A stretch of 64,000 nucleotides of DNA, from contig NZ_CP165734.1 of assembly GCF_041200145.1 (NCBI RefSeq), positions 2,542,001 to 2,606,000 of the forward strand, given 5' to 3'. The translations under genes were made by a program, and so were the position numbers. The stretch comes from Bradyrhizobium sp. LLZ17 (GTDB lineage: Bacteria; Pseudomonadota; Alphaproteobacteria; Rhizobiales; Xanthobacteraceae). Below the pieces are notes generated by a model. The model saw nothing but the letters and a program-made list of their open reading frames with translations, made no database searches and was not told the DNA's origin. The stretch's first letter is position 1, and every line of letters starts with the position of its first letter. This document shows positions 18,311-27,204 of this stretch, in pieces.

Positions 18311-18992
18311 TGCGATCCGGGACCGGCGATCCGTTCGCGCATTCCTGGACAAGCCAGTCCCGGCTGCCACGATTCAGGAAATCCTGGAGATTGCGGCGTT
18401 CTCCCCTTCCAGCAGCAACATGCAGCCATGGCGCATCTACGCGCTCAGCGGGCCGGTGCTTGCGGACCTGAAGGCGCAGGTTCGGCAAAGCGCCGCGTGC
18501 AATCCGCGCCCGAATTTCCGATCTACGCGCCTGACCTGACGGACCCGTACAACGCGCGCAGACTCTCGTGCGCCGAGGCGCTCTACGGTGTCCTGGGGGT
18601 TGAGCGGGACAACAAGCTTGGGCGAATGATGCAGTTTGCCCGCAACTTCGATTTTTATGGCGCGCCGGTTGGACTCATCGTCGCGCTGGACAGGAGACTG
18701 GAGCGCGGGCAGTGGGCCGATGTCGGCATCTATCTCGCCCACCTCCTGCTGTTGGCCCAGGAGCGGGGCCTCGCAACCTGTGCCCAAGCGGCTTGGGCGG
18801 CCATGAACCAGACGGTTCGCGCCTTCCTCGACATGCCGGAGCCGTATCTTCTCTATTGTGGCGTGCCGCTCGGCTACGCTCGATCCCGAAGCGCACATCA
18901 ATACGTTGCGGATGGGGCGGGAGCCCTGGATCGCGAACGCCGAAATGCGCGGGTTTGTCGATCATGAGGCCGCGGTCCAGTGCATTCAGTAA
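18311..18992 (+). pseudogene. nitroreductase-family protein remnant (5' truncated, two frameshifts)
   Basis: Pieces of one FMN-dependent nitroreductase lie in three frames: AIRDRRSVRAFLDKPVPAATIQEILEIAAFSPSSSNMQPWRIYALSG, with the FMN-binding RRSVRxF and SPSSxNMQPW motifs; then FPIYAPDLTDPYNARRLSCAEALYGVLG ... ATCAQAAWAAMNQTVRAFLDMPEPYLLYCGVPLGYA; then DPEAHINTLRMGREPW and on to a TAA at 18990-18992. The frame breaks fall near 18490 and 18885. The first roughly ten residues and any start codon are missing at the junction with the LysR remnant. Confidence 0.82.
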
Positions 18993-19080
18993 CCGCGAGA
19001 TTAGAGCCAGCGTGGTTTTGCGCGGTCCCAACGACATTGAACGATAAGCCTAGTGCCGCGGATATCTCCTTGCGAGGCGA

Positions 19081-19566
19081 TCAGATCCCGCCGGGTAGCT
19101 CAACGCCCGCTTCCGTCAGGTCACGGAGGAATTTCCGCACCAGGAGCATGTTGGTTCGCTGCAGCTCGTGATTATTGCCGAACTTGAACTGGTTAGCTTC
19201 GGTCACGATCAGTCCGTGATCGGTCTCGCGGAAAATGCCTTCCTTCTTCAAGCGATCGGCGCGCCGCCGTACCGTTTCGATCGGCAAACCGAAAAAGCGG
19301 GACAGGGCGGCACGGGAAACGCCCTGCTTGATCTGATCCGGCTCAACGGCCTCGACACTGCCAAATTGCCGGTCCAGTTCGGGGTTCTTCATGACCTTGA
19401 GCACGTTCGCGTTCAAGACGGCATGAATGATCATCAAGTCCAGCGGATCGAAATCGTAATGGCGGAACATTTCGCTGGCTGCGCACAGCATGTAGGCCAA
19501 CGAGTGGCGAGAGACGGTTCGGATCAAATCCGAGGCGATTTCGTCGCCTTTGGTCGTATCAACCAT
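19081..19566 (-). CDS. hypothetical protein with probable winged-helix DNA-binding segment
   Basis: 161 residues from ATG 19566 (MVDTTKGDEIASDLIRTV). The first half is helical (LMIIHAVLNANVLKVMKN). The second half reads SRAALSRFFGLPIETVRRRADRLKKEGIFRETDHGLIVT, a typical helix-turn-helix plus wing as in MarR/Lrp-like regulators. The C-terminal NNHELQRTNMLLVRKFLRDLTEAGVEL is another helix. I recognise it only as a putative transcriptional regulator of unknown targets. No partner gene lies close on the same strand. Confidence 0.7.
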   Translation of the reverse strand: MVDTTKGDEIASDLIRTVSRHSLAYMLCAASEMFRHYDFDPLDLMIIHAVLNANVLKVMKNPELDRQFGSVEAVEPDQIKQGVSRAALSRFFGLPIETVRRRADRLKKEGIFRETDHGLIVTEANQFKFGNNHELQRTNMLLVRKFLRDLTEAGVELPGGI

Positions 19567-19817
19567 CGCCAGTACCCGTTTCTTCGGAATTTTTCCGATC
19601 CAACGCCCACGCCCAGCGCACCCCGAGAGCCGGTTATATCTGTCCCGGACGCACACCGCGCGCGTGAGGCAGGACCGGCCTGCTGTCTACCCAATATGGG
19701 TATGGTCGCGCTTCCATCGGGTCAATCCCCGGCTTGCCGGCAATATTATTTTCACCGATACGGGGTTCAGTTGCCAGGGCGCAGAATTGGCGCGTTCGAA
19801 CGATCGTCGTGGGCCAA

Positions 19818-20042
19818 ATGACATTCATCATCGAAGCTATAAAAGACGACTCCCGCACCGTGGATTTCCGTTCCAGCGCAATCGTTGCGGTGATACTCGC
19901 CCGCAAGCTCGCGGTGAATGGTTTTGTGGTTTCGATCACGGCCCCGGACGGGCAGCTTTTTTCCGCCGATCAGTTCAACCGATTGCTGACGAGCAGGGGT
20001 CTTGGTTCGCATGTGGTGGCGCACGACGCTGAGCGGCGATAG
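19818..20042 (+). CDS. small conserved hypothetical protein
   Basis: 74 residues from ATG 19818 (MTFIIEAIKDDSRTVDF). The composition is that of a real small globular protein: alternating strands and a helix (AIVAVILARKLAVNGFVVSITAPDGQLFSADQFNRLL), with none of the Arg/Ser-rich bias of shadow frames. Similar short proteins with an opening TFxIEAIxDDSRxVDF occur in Bradyrhizobium as far as I recall. No known domain. It is alone on its strand between two minus-strand genes; a short hairpin (GGCGA/TCGCC, near 20037-20053) overlaps its end. Confidence 0.6.
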   Translation: MTFIIEAIKDDSRTVDFRSSAIVAVILARKLAVNGFVVSITAPDGQLFSADQFNRLLTSRGLGSHVVAHDAERR

Positions 20043-20071
20043 ATCGTCGCCTTCGGGGGCACCGCGCGGAA

Positions 20072-20935
20072 CTACACCACCATCCTGTGCCGCTCGATGC
20101 AAGTGCGCAGCACCTCGTCCATCGGCTTGTCCCACCAATCGTTGGAGAAGATCTCGATCTCGCAATAGCCGGCGTAGCCCTGCGCTTCGACCGTCGCGCG
20201 CGCGGATTTGATGTCGATGACGCCGTCGCCCATCATGCCGCGATCGTTGAGAATGTCCCTGGTCGGCACCAGCCAGTCGCAGACATGGAAGGCGAGCAGG
20301 CGATCCTTGCCGGCGCGCGCGATCTGGGCCATCAGCTCCGGGTCCCACCAGATGTGATAGACGTCGAGCGCGACGCCGAGCACGCCGGTCCGGCCCGGAT
20401 CGAGCCGGTCGCAGATGTCGAGCGCCTGCTTTGTCGTGTTCACGCAGGCGCGGTCCGCCGCGTAGGCCGGATGCAACGGCTCGATCGCCAGCGGCAGCTT
20501 TGCCTGCTTGGCATAATCGAGCATTTCCGCCAGCGCTTCCTCGACCTGCCCGCGCGCGGCCACGATATCCTTCGACGCCTCGCTGCCCGGCCGGGAATAT
20601 TGCGGCAGGCCGCCGACGACCAGAACGATGCAGGGCGCGCCCAGGGCCTTGGCTTCGTCGACGCAGCGCCGGTTGTCATCGCGGACTTCGATGCGACGCG
20701 ACGCGTCCGAAGGGAACATGCCGCCGCGGCAATAACCGGAGAGCTCGAGGCGGGCGTCGCGCACCGCGCGCGCGGCGCGATCGAGGCCGACGGAAGCGAC
20801 CTGGTCGCGCCAGGGGTCGATGGCACGGATGCCGTGCTTTGCGCAGGCGTCGATGATTCCGACGAGGTCACCCTGCTTGCGGACTGTCGCCGTGTTCAGC
20901 GACAGCCAGCGATGGTCGGACGAGAAATCGCGCAT
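20072..20935 (-). CDS. sugar phosphate isomerase/epimerase-like TIM-barrel protein
   Basis: A 287-residue protein of the AP-endonuclease-2/xylose isomerase-like TIM-barrel family. Metal-binding strands are visible: the Glu in LPLAIEPLHP, Asp-Val-Tyr-His in GVALDVYHIWW, His in LLAFHVCDW, and Glu in GYCEIEIFSNDWW. These enzymes isomerise or epimerise sugars and cyclitol derivatives. It is the last gene of an operon: its ATG at 20935 overlaps the DUF993 stop by one base (TGATG), so translation is probably coupled. Substrate unknown. Confidence 0.87.
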   Translation of the reverse strand: MRDFSSDHRWLSLNTATVRKQGDLVGIIDACAKHGIRAIDPWRDQVASVGLDRAARAVRDARLELSGYCRGGMFPSDASRRIEVRDDNRRCVDEAKALGAPCIVLVVGGLPQYSRPGSEASKDIVAARGQVEEALAEMLDYAKQAKLPLAIEPLHPAYAADRACVNTTKQALDICDRLDPGRTGVLGVALDVYHIWWDPELMAQIARAGKDRLLAFHVCDWLVPTRDILNDRGMMGDGVIDIKSARATVEAQGYAGYCEIEIFSNDWWDKPMDEVLRTCIERHRMVV

Positions 20936-22125
20936 CAGGATTCGATCCCATGCGTTGAGAGCACCGCCTTCATCCGCCGCGTCGCCAATTCCGGATTGGC
21001 GAGCAGGCCGGCCTTGTCGGCCAGGCGAAACAGTTCGGCCAGATGCAGCATCGACCGTGTGCTCTCCTGGCCGCCGACCATCGTGAAGTGGTCATGGTGG
21101 CCGTTGAGGTACGCCATGAAGACGACGCCGGTCTTGTAGAAGCGCGTCGGCGCCTTGAAGATATGCCGCGACAGCGGCACGGTGGGCCCCAGCACATCGT
21201 GAAAGCCGGCCTCGTCGCCGGCCGCCAACCGCGACAGCGCATAGGACGCCGCCGGCGCGATCGCATCGAAGATACCCAGCAGCGCGTGCGAAAAGCCCCG
21301 CTCGTCGCCGGCGATCAGCTCCGCGTAGTTGAAGTCGTCGCCGGTGTACATCTTGATCCGCTTGTCGAGACGCCTGCGCATGTCGATCTCGCGCTGCTTG
21401 TCGAGCAGCGAGACCTTGACGCCATCGACCTTGGCGGCGTTGCTATTGATGACGGCCACCGCAATGTCCATCGCCTCGTCGAGATCGTTGGTGCCCCAAT
21501 ATCCCGTCAGCGCCGGATCGAACATGTCGCCGAGCCAGTGGATGATCACGGGCTCGCGGACCTGCGACAGCACGCGGTCGTAGACTTTTGCGTAGTCGTC
21601 GGCATTGCGGCCGAGCTTGGCCAGCGCGCGCGACGCCATAAGAATGATGCGGCCGCCGACCTTCTCGACCGCCGAGATCTGCTCCTCGTAGGCGCGGATG
21701 ACGTCGTCAAGGCTCTTGGCATCCTCGACCGCGAGATGGTCGGTGCCTGCGCCCGAGAACACCAGCGCGTTGCGACGCTTCGCGGCGCCGACCGAGCGCG
21801 TGATCAGCTCAAGCGAGGTCGGCCAGTCCAGCCCCATGCCGCGTTGCGCGGTGTCCATGGCTTCGGCGACGCCGAGCCCGAGGTCCCAGACGTGCTCGCG
21901 GAACGCGATGGTCTTGTCCCAGTCGACGGCGGCGGAGAGCCAGGGATCGTTGTCGGCGAAGGGATCGACGACCGTATGCACGGCCGAGAACGCGATGCGG
22001 TTCAGCGCGCCATCGAGCTTCGCCGGAAATGTTCGCGACGCCGCGAGCCGATAGGTCTCGATCGAGCGATCGGCCTTCGGCAGCCTGAGCGAGAATGACG
22101 ACATGGGTTGGACGGACTTGTTCAT
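20935..22125 (-). CDS. DUF993 family protein (dihydrodipicolinate synthase-like aldolase fold)
   Basis: 396 residues from ATG 22125 (MNKSVQPMSSFSLRLPKADRSIETY); longer starts run through a repeat-like intergenic stretch and are rejected. The sequence fits DUF993: HTVVDPFADNDPWLSAAVDW, WDLGLGVAEAMDTAQRGMGLDW, IIHWLGDMFDPALTGYWG, KVDGVKVSLLDKQREIDMRRRL and MYTGDDFNYAELI. The Lys in DGVKVSLLD may be the Schiff-base lysine of a class I aldolase. Such proteins travel with Gfo/Idh/MocA dehydrogenases and TIM-barrel isomerases, as here, and are presumed catabolic aldolases or lyases; no activity is established to my knowledge. Confidence 0.85.
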   Translation of the reverse strand: MNKSVQPMSSFSLRLPKADRSIETYRLAASRTFPAKLDGALNRIAFSAVHTVVDPFADNDPWLSAAVDWDKTIAFREHVWDLGLGVAEAMDTAQRGMGLDWPTSLELITRSVGAAKRRNALVFSGAGTDHLAVEDAKSLDDVIRAYEEQISAVEKVGGRIILMASRALAKLGRNADDYAKVYDRVLSQVREPVIIHWLGDMFDPALTGYWGTNDLDEAMDIAVAVINSNAAKVDGVKVSLLDKQREIDMRRRLDKRIKMYTGDDFNYAELIAGDERGFSHALLGIFDAIAPAASYALSRLAAGDEAGFHDVLGPTVPLSRHIFKAPTRFYKTGVVFMAYLNGHHDHFTMVGGQESTRSMLHLAELFRLADKAGLLANPELATRRMKAVLSTHGIES

Positions 22126-22142
22126 GATCTCAGACCTTTCGC

Positions 22143-22207
22143 CGTCATTGCTTCGCTTCCGCCTTCGCTCTTCGAGCTCCGGCGGACAAGTCGCTCGCAA
22201 TGACGAC
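22143..22207. repeat. degenerate CGTCATTGC/GCAATGACG palindrome
   Basis: CGTCATTGC near 22143 and CGCAATGACG near 22197-22207 frame a GC-rich centre. It is a weaker member of the family seen at 29100-29181 and 47721-47800. It lies in the gap between two genes of one operon. Confidence 0.55.
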
Positions 22208-22238
22208 TTGGTAAGCATCTCGAGTTATCCAACAGGCC

Positions 22239-23390
22239 TCAGGCCTTGATCGGGGCGACGTCGATCCAGCGCCGTTCCTTCCAGCTCTTCAACGCGCATT
22301 CAGCGAGCTGCACGCCCTTGACGCCTTCGAGCAGCGTGAACTTGTAAGGTGCATCCTCGTAGACGTGACGAATGAACATCTCCCATTGCTCCCTAAAGCC
22401 GTTGTCGTAGGTGACGTTGTCGGGCAGTTTCTGCCAGTCGGCATAGAAATCGTGCAGCCGCTTCTCGTCGGGATTCCACACCGGCCGGGGCGTCGCCTGC
22501 CGCGCCTGGATCATGCAGTCGGAGAGGCCCGCAACCGCCGAGCCGAGCGTGCCGTCGACCTGGAAGGTGACGAGGTCGTCGCGATAGACGCGCGTGACCC
22601 AGGACATGTTGATATGCGCGATGGCGCCGCCCTTGAGCTGGAACGTGGCATAGGCGGAGTCGTCGGCCGTCGCCTTGTACTTCTTGCCCTGCTCGTCGAA
22701 ACGCTCGGGGATGTCGGTGTTGCCGATGCAGCTCACGCTCTCGACTTCGCCGAAGAGATTGTCGAGCACGTAGCGCCAATGGCAAACCATGTCGAGGATG
22801 ATGCCGCCGCCGTCCTCGTCGCGATAATTCCATGACGGCCGCTGCGCCTCCTGCCAGCCACCTTCGAACACCCAATAGCCGAACTCGCCGCGCACAGAGA
22901 GGATGCGGCCGAAGAAGCCGGAATCGCGCAGGAAGGCGATCTTCTTCAGGCCCGGCAGGAACAGCTTGTCCTGCACCGTTCCGTGCCTGACGCCCCTGGC
23001 GTTGGCGAGCTTGACGACCTCGAGCGCCTCTTCGAAATTCGTCGCAATCGGCTTCTCGCAATAGACGTGTTTGCCGGCGTTGATGGCCTGGGTCAGCAGG
23101 CCTGGCCGCGCCTGCGTGGTGGCGGCGTCGAAGAACATGGTGTCGCTCTTGTCGGCGAGTGCCGCATCGAGGTCGGTGGTCCAGCGCGTGATGTTGTAGC
23201 GCTTGGCCAGCGCCTCGACCTTCTCGGCGCTGCGGCCGACCAGGATCGGATCGGGCATGACGCGGTCGCCGTTCTTCAAGCGAACGCCACCCTGCTCCCG
23301 GATCGCGACGATCGAGCGGATCAGATGCTGGTTGAGCCCCATGCGGCCGGTGATGCCGTTCATGATGAGGCCGAGGCGTTGGGTGGTCAT
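22239..23390 (-). CDS. Gfo/Idh/MocA-family oxidoreductase
   Basis: 383 residues from ATG 23390, which overlaps the stop of the preceding gene as ATGA. N-terminal Rossmann fold (LGLIMNGITGRMGLNQHL) and the family's active-site region AGKHVYCEKPIATNFEEA, with the catalytic Lys in EKP. The second domain contains GGIILDMVCHWRYVLDNLFG, with Asp and His at the expected positions. These NAD(P)-dependent enzymes oxidise or reduce sugars, cyclitols and related ring compounds. It stands in the middle of the unknown catabolic operon between the enolase-like enzyme and DUF993. Confidence 0.9.
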   Translation of the reverse strand: MTTQRLGLIMNGITGRMGLNQHLIRSIVAIREQGGVRLKNGDRVMPDPILVGRSAEKVEALAKRYNITRWTTDLDAALADKSDTMFFDAATTQARPGLLTQAINAGKHVYCEKPIATNFEEALEVVKLANARGVRHGTVQDKLFLPGLKKIAFLRDSGFFGRILSVRGEFGYWVFEGGWQEAQRPSWNYRDEDGGGIILDMVCHWRYVLDNLFGEVESVSCIGNTDIPERFDEQGKKYKATADDSAYATFQLKGGAIAHINMSWVTRVYRDDLVTFQVDGTLGSAVAGLSDCMIQARQATPRPVWNPDEKRLHDFYADWQKLPDNVTYDNGFREQWEMFIRHVYEDAPYKFTLLEGVKGVQLAECALKSWKERRWIDVAPIKA

Positions 23391-24784
23391 GCCGATTTCT
23401 CCCAGAGTGATTGTGGCTGTTCGAGCGGACGAAGCGCCGACCAATCCGGATGGACCGACGTCGCAAAGCCCGCAGCACGAAGCGATCCCATCAGGAGATC
23501 GCCGTTGTGAATGGAGAGGCGGATGCCCTGTCCTGCATCTGCATAGAGATCAGGATGCGCGGCCGCGAAGACATGGGCTTCAGCGGCGGGCGTATCGCCA
23601 AAGCCATCGACATAGTGATGGCCGTTACGTTCGGCATGGGTGATGCCGATGAAGGCACCGAGCGCAAGGTCCTGCTGCACGGCGAGGCCTGCCTGACAGG
23701 TCAGGTCCTCGCCGGTCACGAAGAACTTCTCACCACTCACGCTCCATTTCGCCGCGCGCGTCGCGTTGACGACGGATTTGTAGAGCCCCTTGCAGGACTT
23801 TGAGGAGATGCCGCGATAGCCGAGCGCCCGCGCCGCCGGGAAAGCATCGTAGGAATCATCGGCCTCGTCGATGATGAAGCCGCGGGCTGCGAGCGAGCCA
23901 AGGGGCGACTGCCGGGTGATGTCGCGCGGCATCGGCTGCTCGACATAGAGCAGGCGCGACGAGATTGGCCGCAGATCCGCGTCGCGATCCAGCCGGTCTA
24001 TCAATGCGCGTAGGGCGGCGAGATCGGCGTACTGTTCGTTCGCGTCGAGCGTCACCTTGTAGTCCTGTCCGAGCGTACCGAGATGCTTGCCGATGCGCGC
24101 CAGCCGCGCCGCGTCGGCCGTGGGATCGCCCGACAGCTTCAGCTTGAAATAACGCGCGCCGGCATTCTCTTGTACATCGGCGACGCCGCCCTCCCCTTCA
24201 ACCGTGTCATCAAGGCCGACGGTGTGCCTGATGGCAACGCGCGCCAGCGGCTTTCGACTTGCAAGAAACTGCGCGATCTCAGCCGCCTTCAGATCGGGCG
24301 AAAGCCGCGCATCGATGCCGGCGATATTTCCGGCCATCCCGTCGAAGAAGTTGGTCTCTGCAGCGCGCAGCAGCGCATCGAGCACCGCCTTGTCGATCTC
24401 CGCCGGGCCATAGGCCGCGGCCAGCGACGGAATGTTGTTTTTGGCGCAGGTCGCGACCTGAGCACCGATGCAGGACGCATGCAGATCGAACGCCGTCAGG
24501 AATTCGGTCCGCGCCAGATAAAGCCCGCGCGCGATCGCGAGCGAGCGGCGCAGCCCATTGACGGTCTGCGCCGGCGAAAGCTCCGGCCTCTTGTCGAACC
24601 ATTTTGGCACCAGCAGCTCCGCGCTGGCGCCGATTGCCGTCCCTTTGCCCTCGACCTCGATCTCGACCCGCACGAACAGCTGCGGCGTCGCGTTGATGGT
24701 AACCGCGCCAAAGCGGAACGGCCGCGCGAAATGCACGGGACGTTCGAAGAAGGCGATATCTCGCAGCTTCAGGCGCGGCGGCAT
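23387..24784 (-). CDS. mandelate racemase/enolase-superfamily-like dehydratase
   Basis: A 465-residue protein with a capping domain (residues 1-130) and a barrel domain. Barrel motifs include ARYFKLKLSGDP with a KxK-like acid/base, VTLDANEQYADLAAL with the metal-binding Asp, LLYVEQPMPRD with Glu, GFIIDEADDSYDAFPAARALGYRGISSKSCKG with Asp-Glu then Lys, and a late His-containing strand. The order matches the enolase superfamily, whose members abstract a proton alpha to a carboxylate. It is 50-100 residues longer than most relatives. It precedes the Gfo/Idh/MocA gene with a 4-base overlap, pointing to successive steps on an acid substrate. Confidence 0.8.
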   Translation of the reverse strand: MPPRLKLRDIAFFERPVHFARPFRFGAVTINATPQLFVRVEIEVEGKGTAIGASAELLVPKWFDKRPELSPAQTVNGLRRSLAIARGLYLARTEFLTAFDLHASCIGAQVATCAKNNIPSLAAAYGPAEIDKAVLDALLRAAETNFFDGMAGNIAGIDARLSPDLKAAEIAQFLASRKPLARVAIRHTVGLDDTVEGEGGVADVQENAGARYFKLKLSGDPTADAARLARIGKHLGTLGQDYKVTLDANEQYADLAALRALIDRLDRDADLRPISSRLLYVEQPMPRDITRQSPLGSLAARGFIIDEADDSYDAFPAARALGYRGISSKSCKGLYKSVVNATRAAKWSVSGEKFFVTGEDLTCQAGLAVQQDLALGAFIGITHAERNGHHYVDGFGDTPAAEAHVFAAAHPDLYADAGQGIRLSIHNGDLLMGSLRAAGFATSVHPDWSALRPLEQPQSLWEKSA

Positions 24785-24832
24785 GGTGTTACCGAGAATG
24801 AAGTTGTCGGAAGCCGGTCACGCCGCGCTGAC

Positions 24833-25159
24833 GGTGCACCTCTCCCGCTTGCGGGAGAGGTCGGCGCGTTCCGGGCGATGCAAAGCATCGTCTCGCGCCG
24901 GGTGAGGGTTTTCTCCTCTGGGGGAGTGTCCCATTGCGGAGACACCCTCTCCCCGACCCTCCCCCGCAGGCGAGGGAGGGAGCGCAGCATCTTTGTGAAT
25001 AGAGATAGGTTTGGCCGCGGGCGCGGTGCACCTCTCCCGCTTGCGGGAGAGGTCGGCACGAAGTGCCGGGTGAGGGTTTTCTCCTCTGGGGGAGTATCCC
25101 ATTGTGGAGGCACCCGCTCCCCGACCCTCCTCCGCAGGCGGGGGAGGGAGCGCACCGTC
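24833..25159. repeat. tandem pair of CTCTCCCGC/GCGGGAGAG intergenic elements
   Basis: Two near-identical units start at 24833 and 25025, 192 bases apart. Both open with GGTGCACCTCTCCCGCTTG and run through GCCGGGTGAGGGTTTTCTCC to CTCCCCGACCCTCC and a closing GGAGGGAGCGCA. Each unit contains several hairpins. Related single copies are at 32106-32275 and 36544-36672. The pair fills the 409-base gap between the enolase-like gene and the ABC ATPase, in which I see no gene. Confidence 0.88.
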
Positions 25160-25193
25160 GTCGTGGTTGCGGCCAAAACCAATCGCATAGCCC

Positions 25194-26057
25194 CTAATCC
25201 AGCGCCCCTTGCGAGAAAAAATGCTTGCGGATGCGTTGCACGAGCTCGGTGAAGACAGGATCGGCCATCACGTCGAGCGAACGCGGGCGCGGCAGCGGCA
25301 CGTCGTAGATCGCGGCGACCGCACCGGGGCGCTCGGTCATGACCAGCACGCGGTCGGCGAGGAATACGGCCTCGGGAATGGAATGCGTGATCAGCAGCAC
25401 GGTCTTCTTCGTCTCGCGCTGAATCCGCATCAATTCGACGTTCATGCGCTCGCGCGTCAGCGCATCGAGCGCGCCGAACGGCTCGTCCATCAGCATGATC
25501 CTGGGATCATGCACCAGCGCGCGGCAGATCGAGGCGCGCTGCTGCATGCCGCCGGAGAGCTGCCAGGGCAGCTTCTTCTCAAATCCTTCGAGGCCAACCA
25601 GCTTCAGCAGCGCCTTGGCGCGAGCGAGATATTCATCCCGGGCGAGACGCTTCATGTCGATCGGCAGCATCACATTCGACAGGATGTTTCGCCAGGGCAG
25701 CAGCAGCGCGTTCTGGAACACGATGCCGACATTGCCGTGCGGTGACGTCACCTTCTCGCCCTCGACCAGAATCTCGCCCGATGTCGGCGGCAACAGCCCG
25801 GAGATCAGCTTGAGCAGCGTGGACTTGCCGCAGCCGGACGGGCCGACCACGACGAAGAACTCGCCGTCGTTGATGTGAAAATCCAGCGGCCGCAGCGACG
25901 GCACGTCGCCGTCGCGCGTCCGGTAGGTCTTCGACACGCCGGACAGGGTGATGCCCGACGCCTCGCCCGCGGCGCGGTCGCTCACCAATCTCAAATGCGC
26001 GGCCGGCTGCACCTCAGCCGTCCTTGTTGCTGGGTTCATTCGATCAAGTCCGCTCAA
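25194..26057 (-). CDS. ABC transporter ATP-binding protein, NitT/TauT family
   Basis: Up to 287 residues; ATG 26039 (MNPATRTAEVQ) is a plausible alternative to 26057. Complete ATPase motifs: Walker A GPSGCGKSTLL, Q-loop VFQNALLLPWRNI, signature LSGGMQQRASICRAL, Walker B RIMLMDEPFGALD and H-loop LLITHSIPEAVFLADRV. The SVP-like PWRN region and overall length match ATPases of nitrate/sulfonate/taurine-type importers. It is the third gene of a permease, binding protein, ATPase set and powers uptake of the substrate used by the four downstream enzymes. Confidence 0.94.
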   Translation of the reverse strand: MSGLDRMNPATRTAEVQPAAHLRLVSDRAAGEASGITLSGVSKTYRTRDGDVPSLRPLDFHINDGEFFVVVGPSGCGKSTLLKLISGLLPPTSGEILVEGEKVTSPHGNVGIVFQNALLLPWRNILSNVMLPIDMKRLARDEYLARAKALLKLVGLEGFEKKLPWQLSGGMQQRASICRALVHDPRIMLMDEPFGALDALTRERMNVELMRIQRETKKTVLLITHSIPEAVFLADRVLVMTERPGAVAAIYDVPLPRPRSLDVMADPVFTELVQRIRKHFFSQGALD

Positions 26058-26067
26058 CGATATGATG

Positions 26068-26148
26068 CGTCATTCCGGGGTGCCTGTAGGGCGAACCCGG
26101 AATCTCGAGATTCCGGGTCTGGTCCTTCGGACCATCCCGGAACGACAG
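26068..26148. repeat. intergenic palindrome CATTCCGGG/CCCGGAATG type
   Basis: CGTCATTCCGGGG at 26068 and CATCCCGGAACGACAG ending at 26148 pair with each other, with the inner hairpin CCCGGAATCTCGAGATTCCGGG between them. It lies in the gap between the binding-protein and ATPase genes of one operon. Confidence 0.82.
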
Positions 26149-26156
26149 TGCTTGGC

Positions 26157-27155
26157 TCACGTGCCACTCTTCGGCAGATAATCATTGGTGTAGAAGGCCT
26201 TCGGGTTCTGCTTGGCCTTGGCATCAAGTCCGCCATATTCGACCATCAGGTTGACGCTGTCGGTCATGTTCTGATCGGTGACCTGGAACGGCCGCTTGCC
26301 CTTGGTCTCGGGCGTCCGATAGAGCGGAATGGTCAGCTCAAAGCCCTGCGTCAGCGTGTCGATCTTGCCACCCTTCGGGTTGGCATCGAGGATCGACTGC
26401 GCCGCCGCTTTCGGCTCCTTCTCCGCAGCCTCGACGGCCTTGGTCGTCGCCGACATGAAGCGGCGAACGAGATCGGCATTGGCCTTCACATAGTCGGAGT
26501 TGGCGATGATGCCGGAAGAGACCATGTTGATGCCGTAGTCGGCAAACTTGATCGGATAGACGTCCTTGCCGGTGGCGTCCTTGATCTTCATCGACTGGTC
26601 CATGACGTAGCCAAGCAAGAGATCAGCCTGGCCGTTGATGACGGCGTTGAGCTTGGTCTGGCCGTCGCCGGCGACGGTATTGAAGTCGCTCTCCTTCAGC
26701 CCGGTCTTCTTCAGGAACAGCGGCCAGATCTGGGTCATGGAATCCGCCGGTGTGATCGCCACCGTCTTGCCTTTGATGTCCTCGGGCTTCCTGATGTTCT
26801 TGTCGACCAAACCCATGACCGACATCGGGCTGGTCTGGAGCAGCACGCCGGTCGCGATCACGGGCGCGCCCTTGATCGCGGCACGCATCATGGTGGGAAC
26901 GTCGACATAGCCGAAATCGGCGGTCTTGGCGGCAACGGCCTGCGTGGTCGCAGCCGAGCCGCGGCCTTCCTGGATCTCGAGGTCGATGCCCTCGGCCGCG
27001 TAGATGCCCTTGGCCTTGCCGTAGTAGAACGGCGCGTGCTCGCCATAGACGTACCAGTTCAGCATCAGCACGACCTTGTCGGCCGCCTGTGCCGGCGCAG
27101 CCGCCAACATCATCAGCGCCGCCGACACAACTCCTATCCATCGCTTCATTGCCAC
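26157..27155 (-). CDS. ABC transporter substrate-binding protein, NMT1/THI5-like (NitT/TauT or pyrimidine type)
   Basis: 332 residues with a clean Sec signal peptide (MKRWIGVVSAALMMLAAAPAQA, cleavage after AQA). The mature protein opens VVLMLNWYVYGEHAPFYYGKAKGIYAAEGIDLEI, characteristic of the NMT1/THI5 fold that binds pyrimidine precursors, riboflavin-like and sulfonate ligands. Further fold marks are DFGYVDVPTMMRA and GKTVAITPADSMTQIWP. It would capture the substrate in the periplasm for the adjacent permease and ATPase. The Trp-Tyr pair near the N-terminus often stacks on a ring, hinting at an aromatic or heterocyclic ligand. Confidence 0.92.
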   Translation of the reverse strand: MAMKRWIGVVSAALMMLAAAPAQAADKVVLMLNWYVYGEHAPFYYGKAKGIYAAEGIDLEIQEGRGSAATTQAVAAKTADFGYVDVPTMMRAAIKGAPVIATGVLLQTSPMSVMGLVDKNIRKPEDIKGKTVAITPADSMTQIWPLFLKKTGLKESDFNTVAGDGQTKLNAVINGQADLLLGYVMDQSMKIKDATGKDVYPIKFADYGINMVSSGIIANSDYVKANADLVRRFMSATTKAVEAAEKEPKAAAQSILDANPKGGKIDTLTQGFELTIPLYRTPETKGKRPFQVTDQNMTDSVNLMVEYGGLDAKAKQNPKAFYTNDYLPKSGT

Positions 27156-27204
27156 TCTCCCTTGTCGATTTTGCCCGGCCGTTGGCGGCCGTTGGTTGCT
27201 TTAT

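Noticed and set aside
24833..25159. Tandem repeats considered as a CRISPR array
   Set aside because: Only two units, about 190 bases each and internally palindromic; no short regular repeats with unique spacers and no cas genes.
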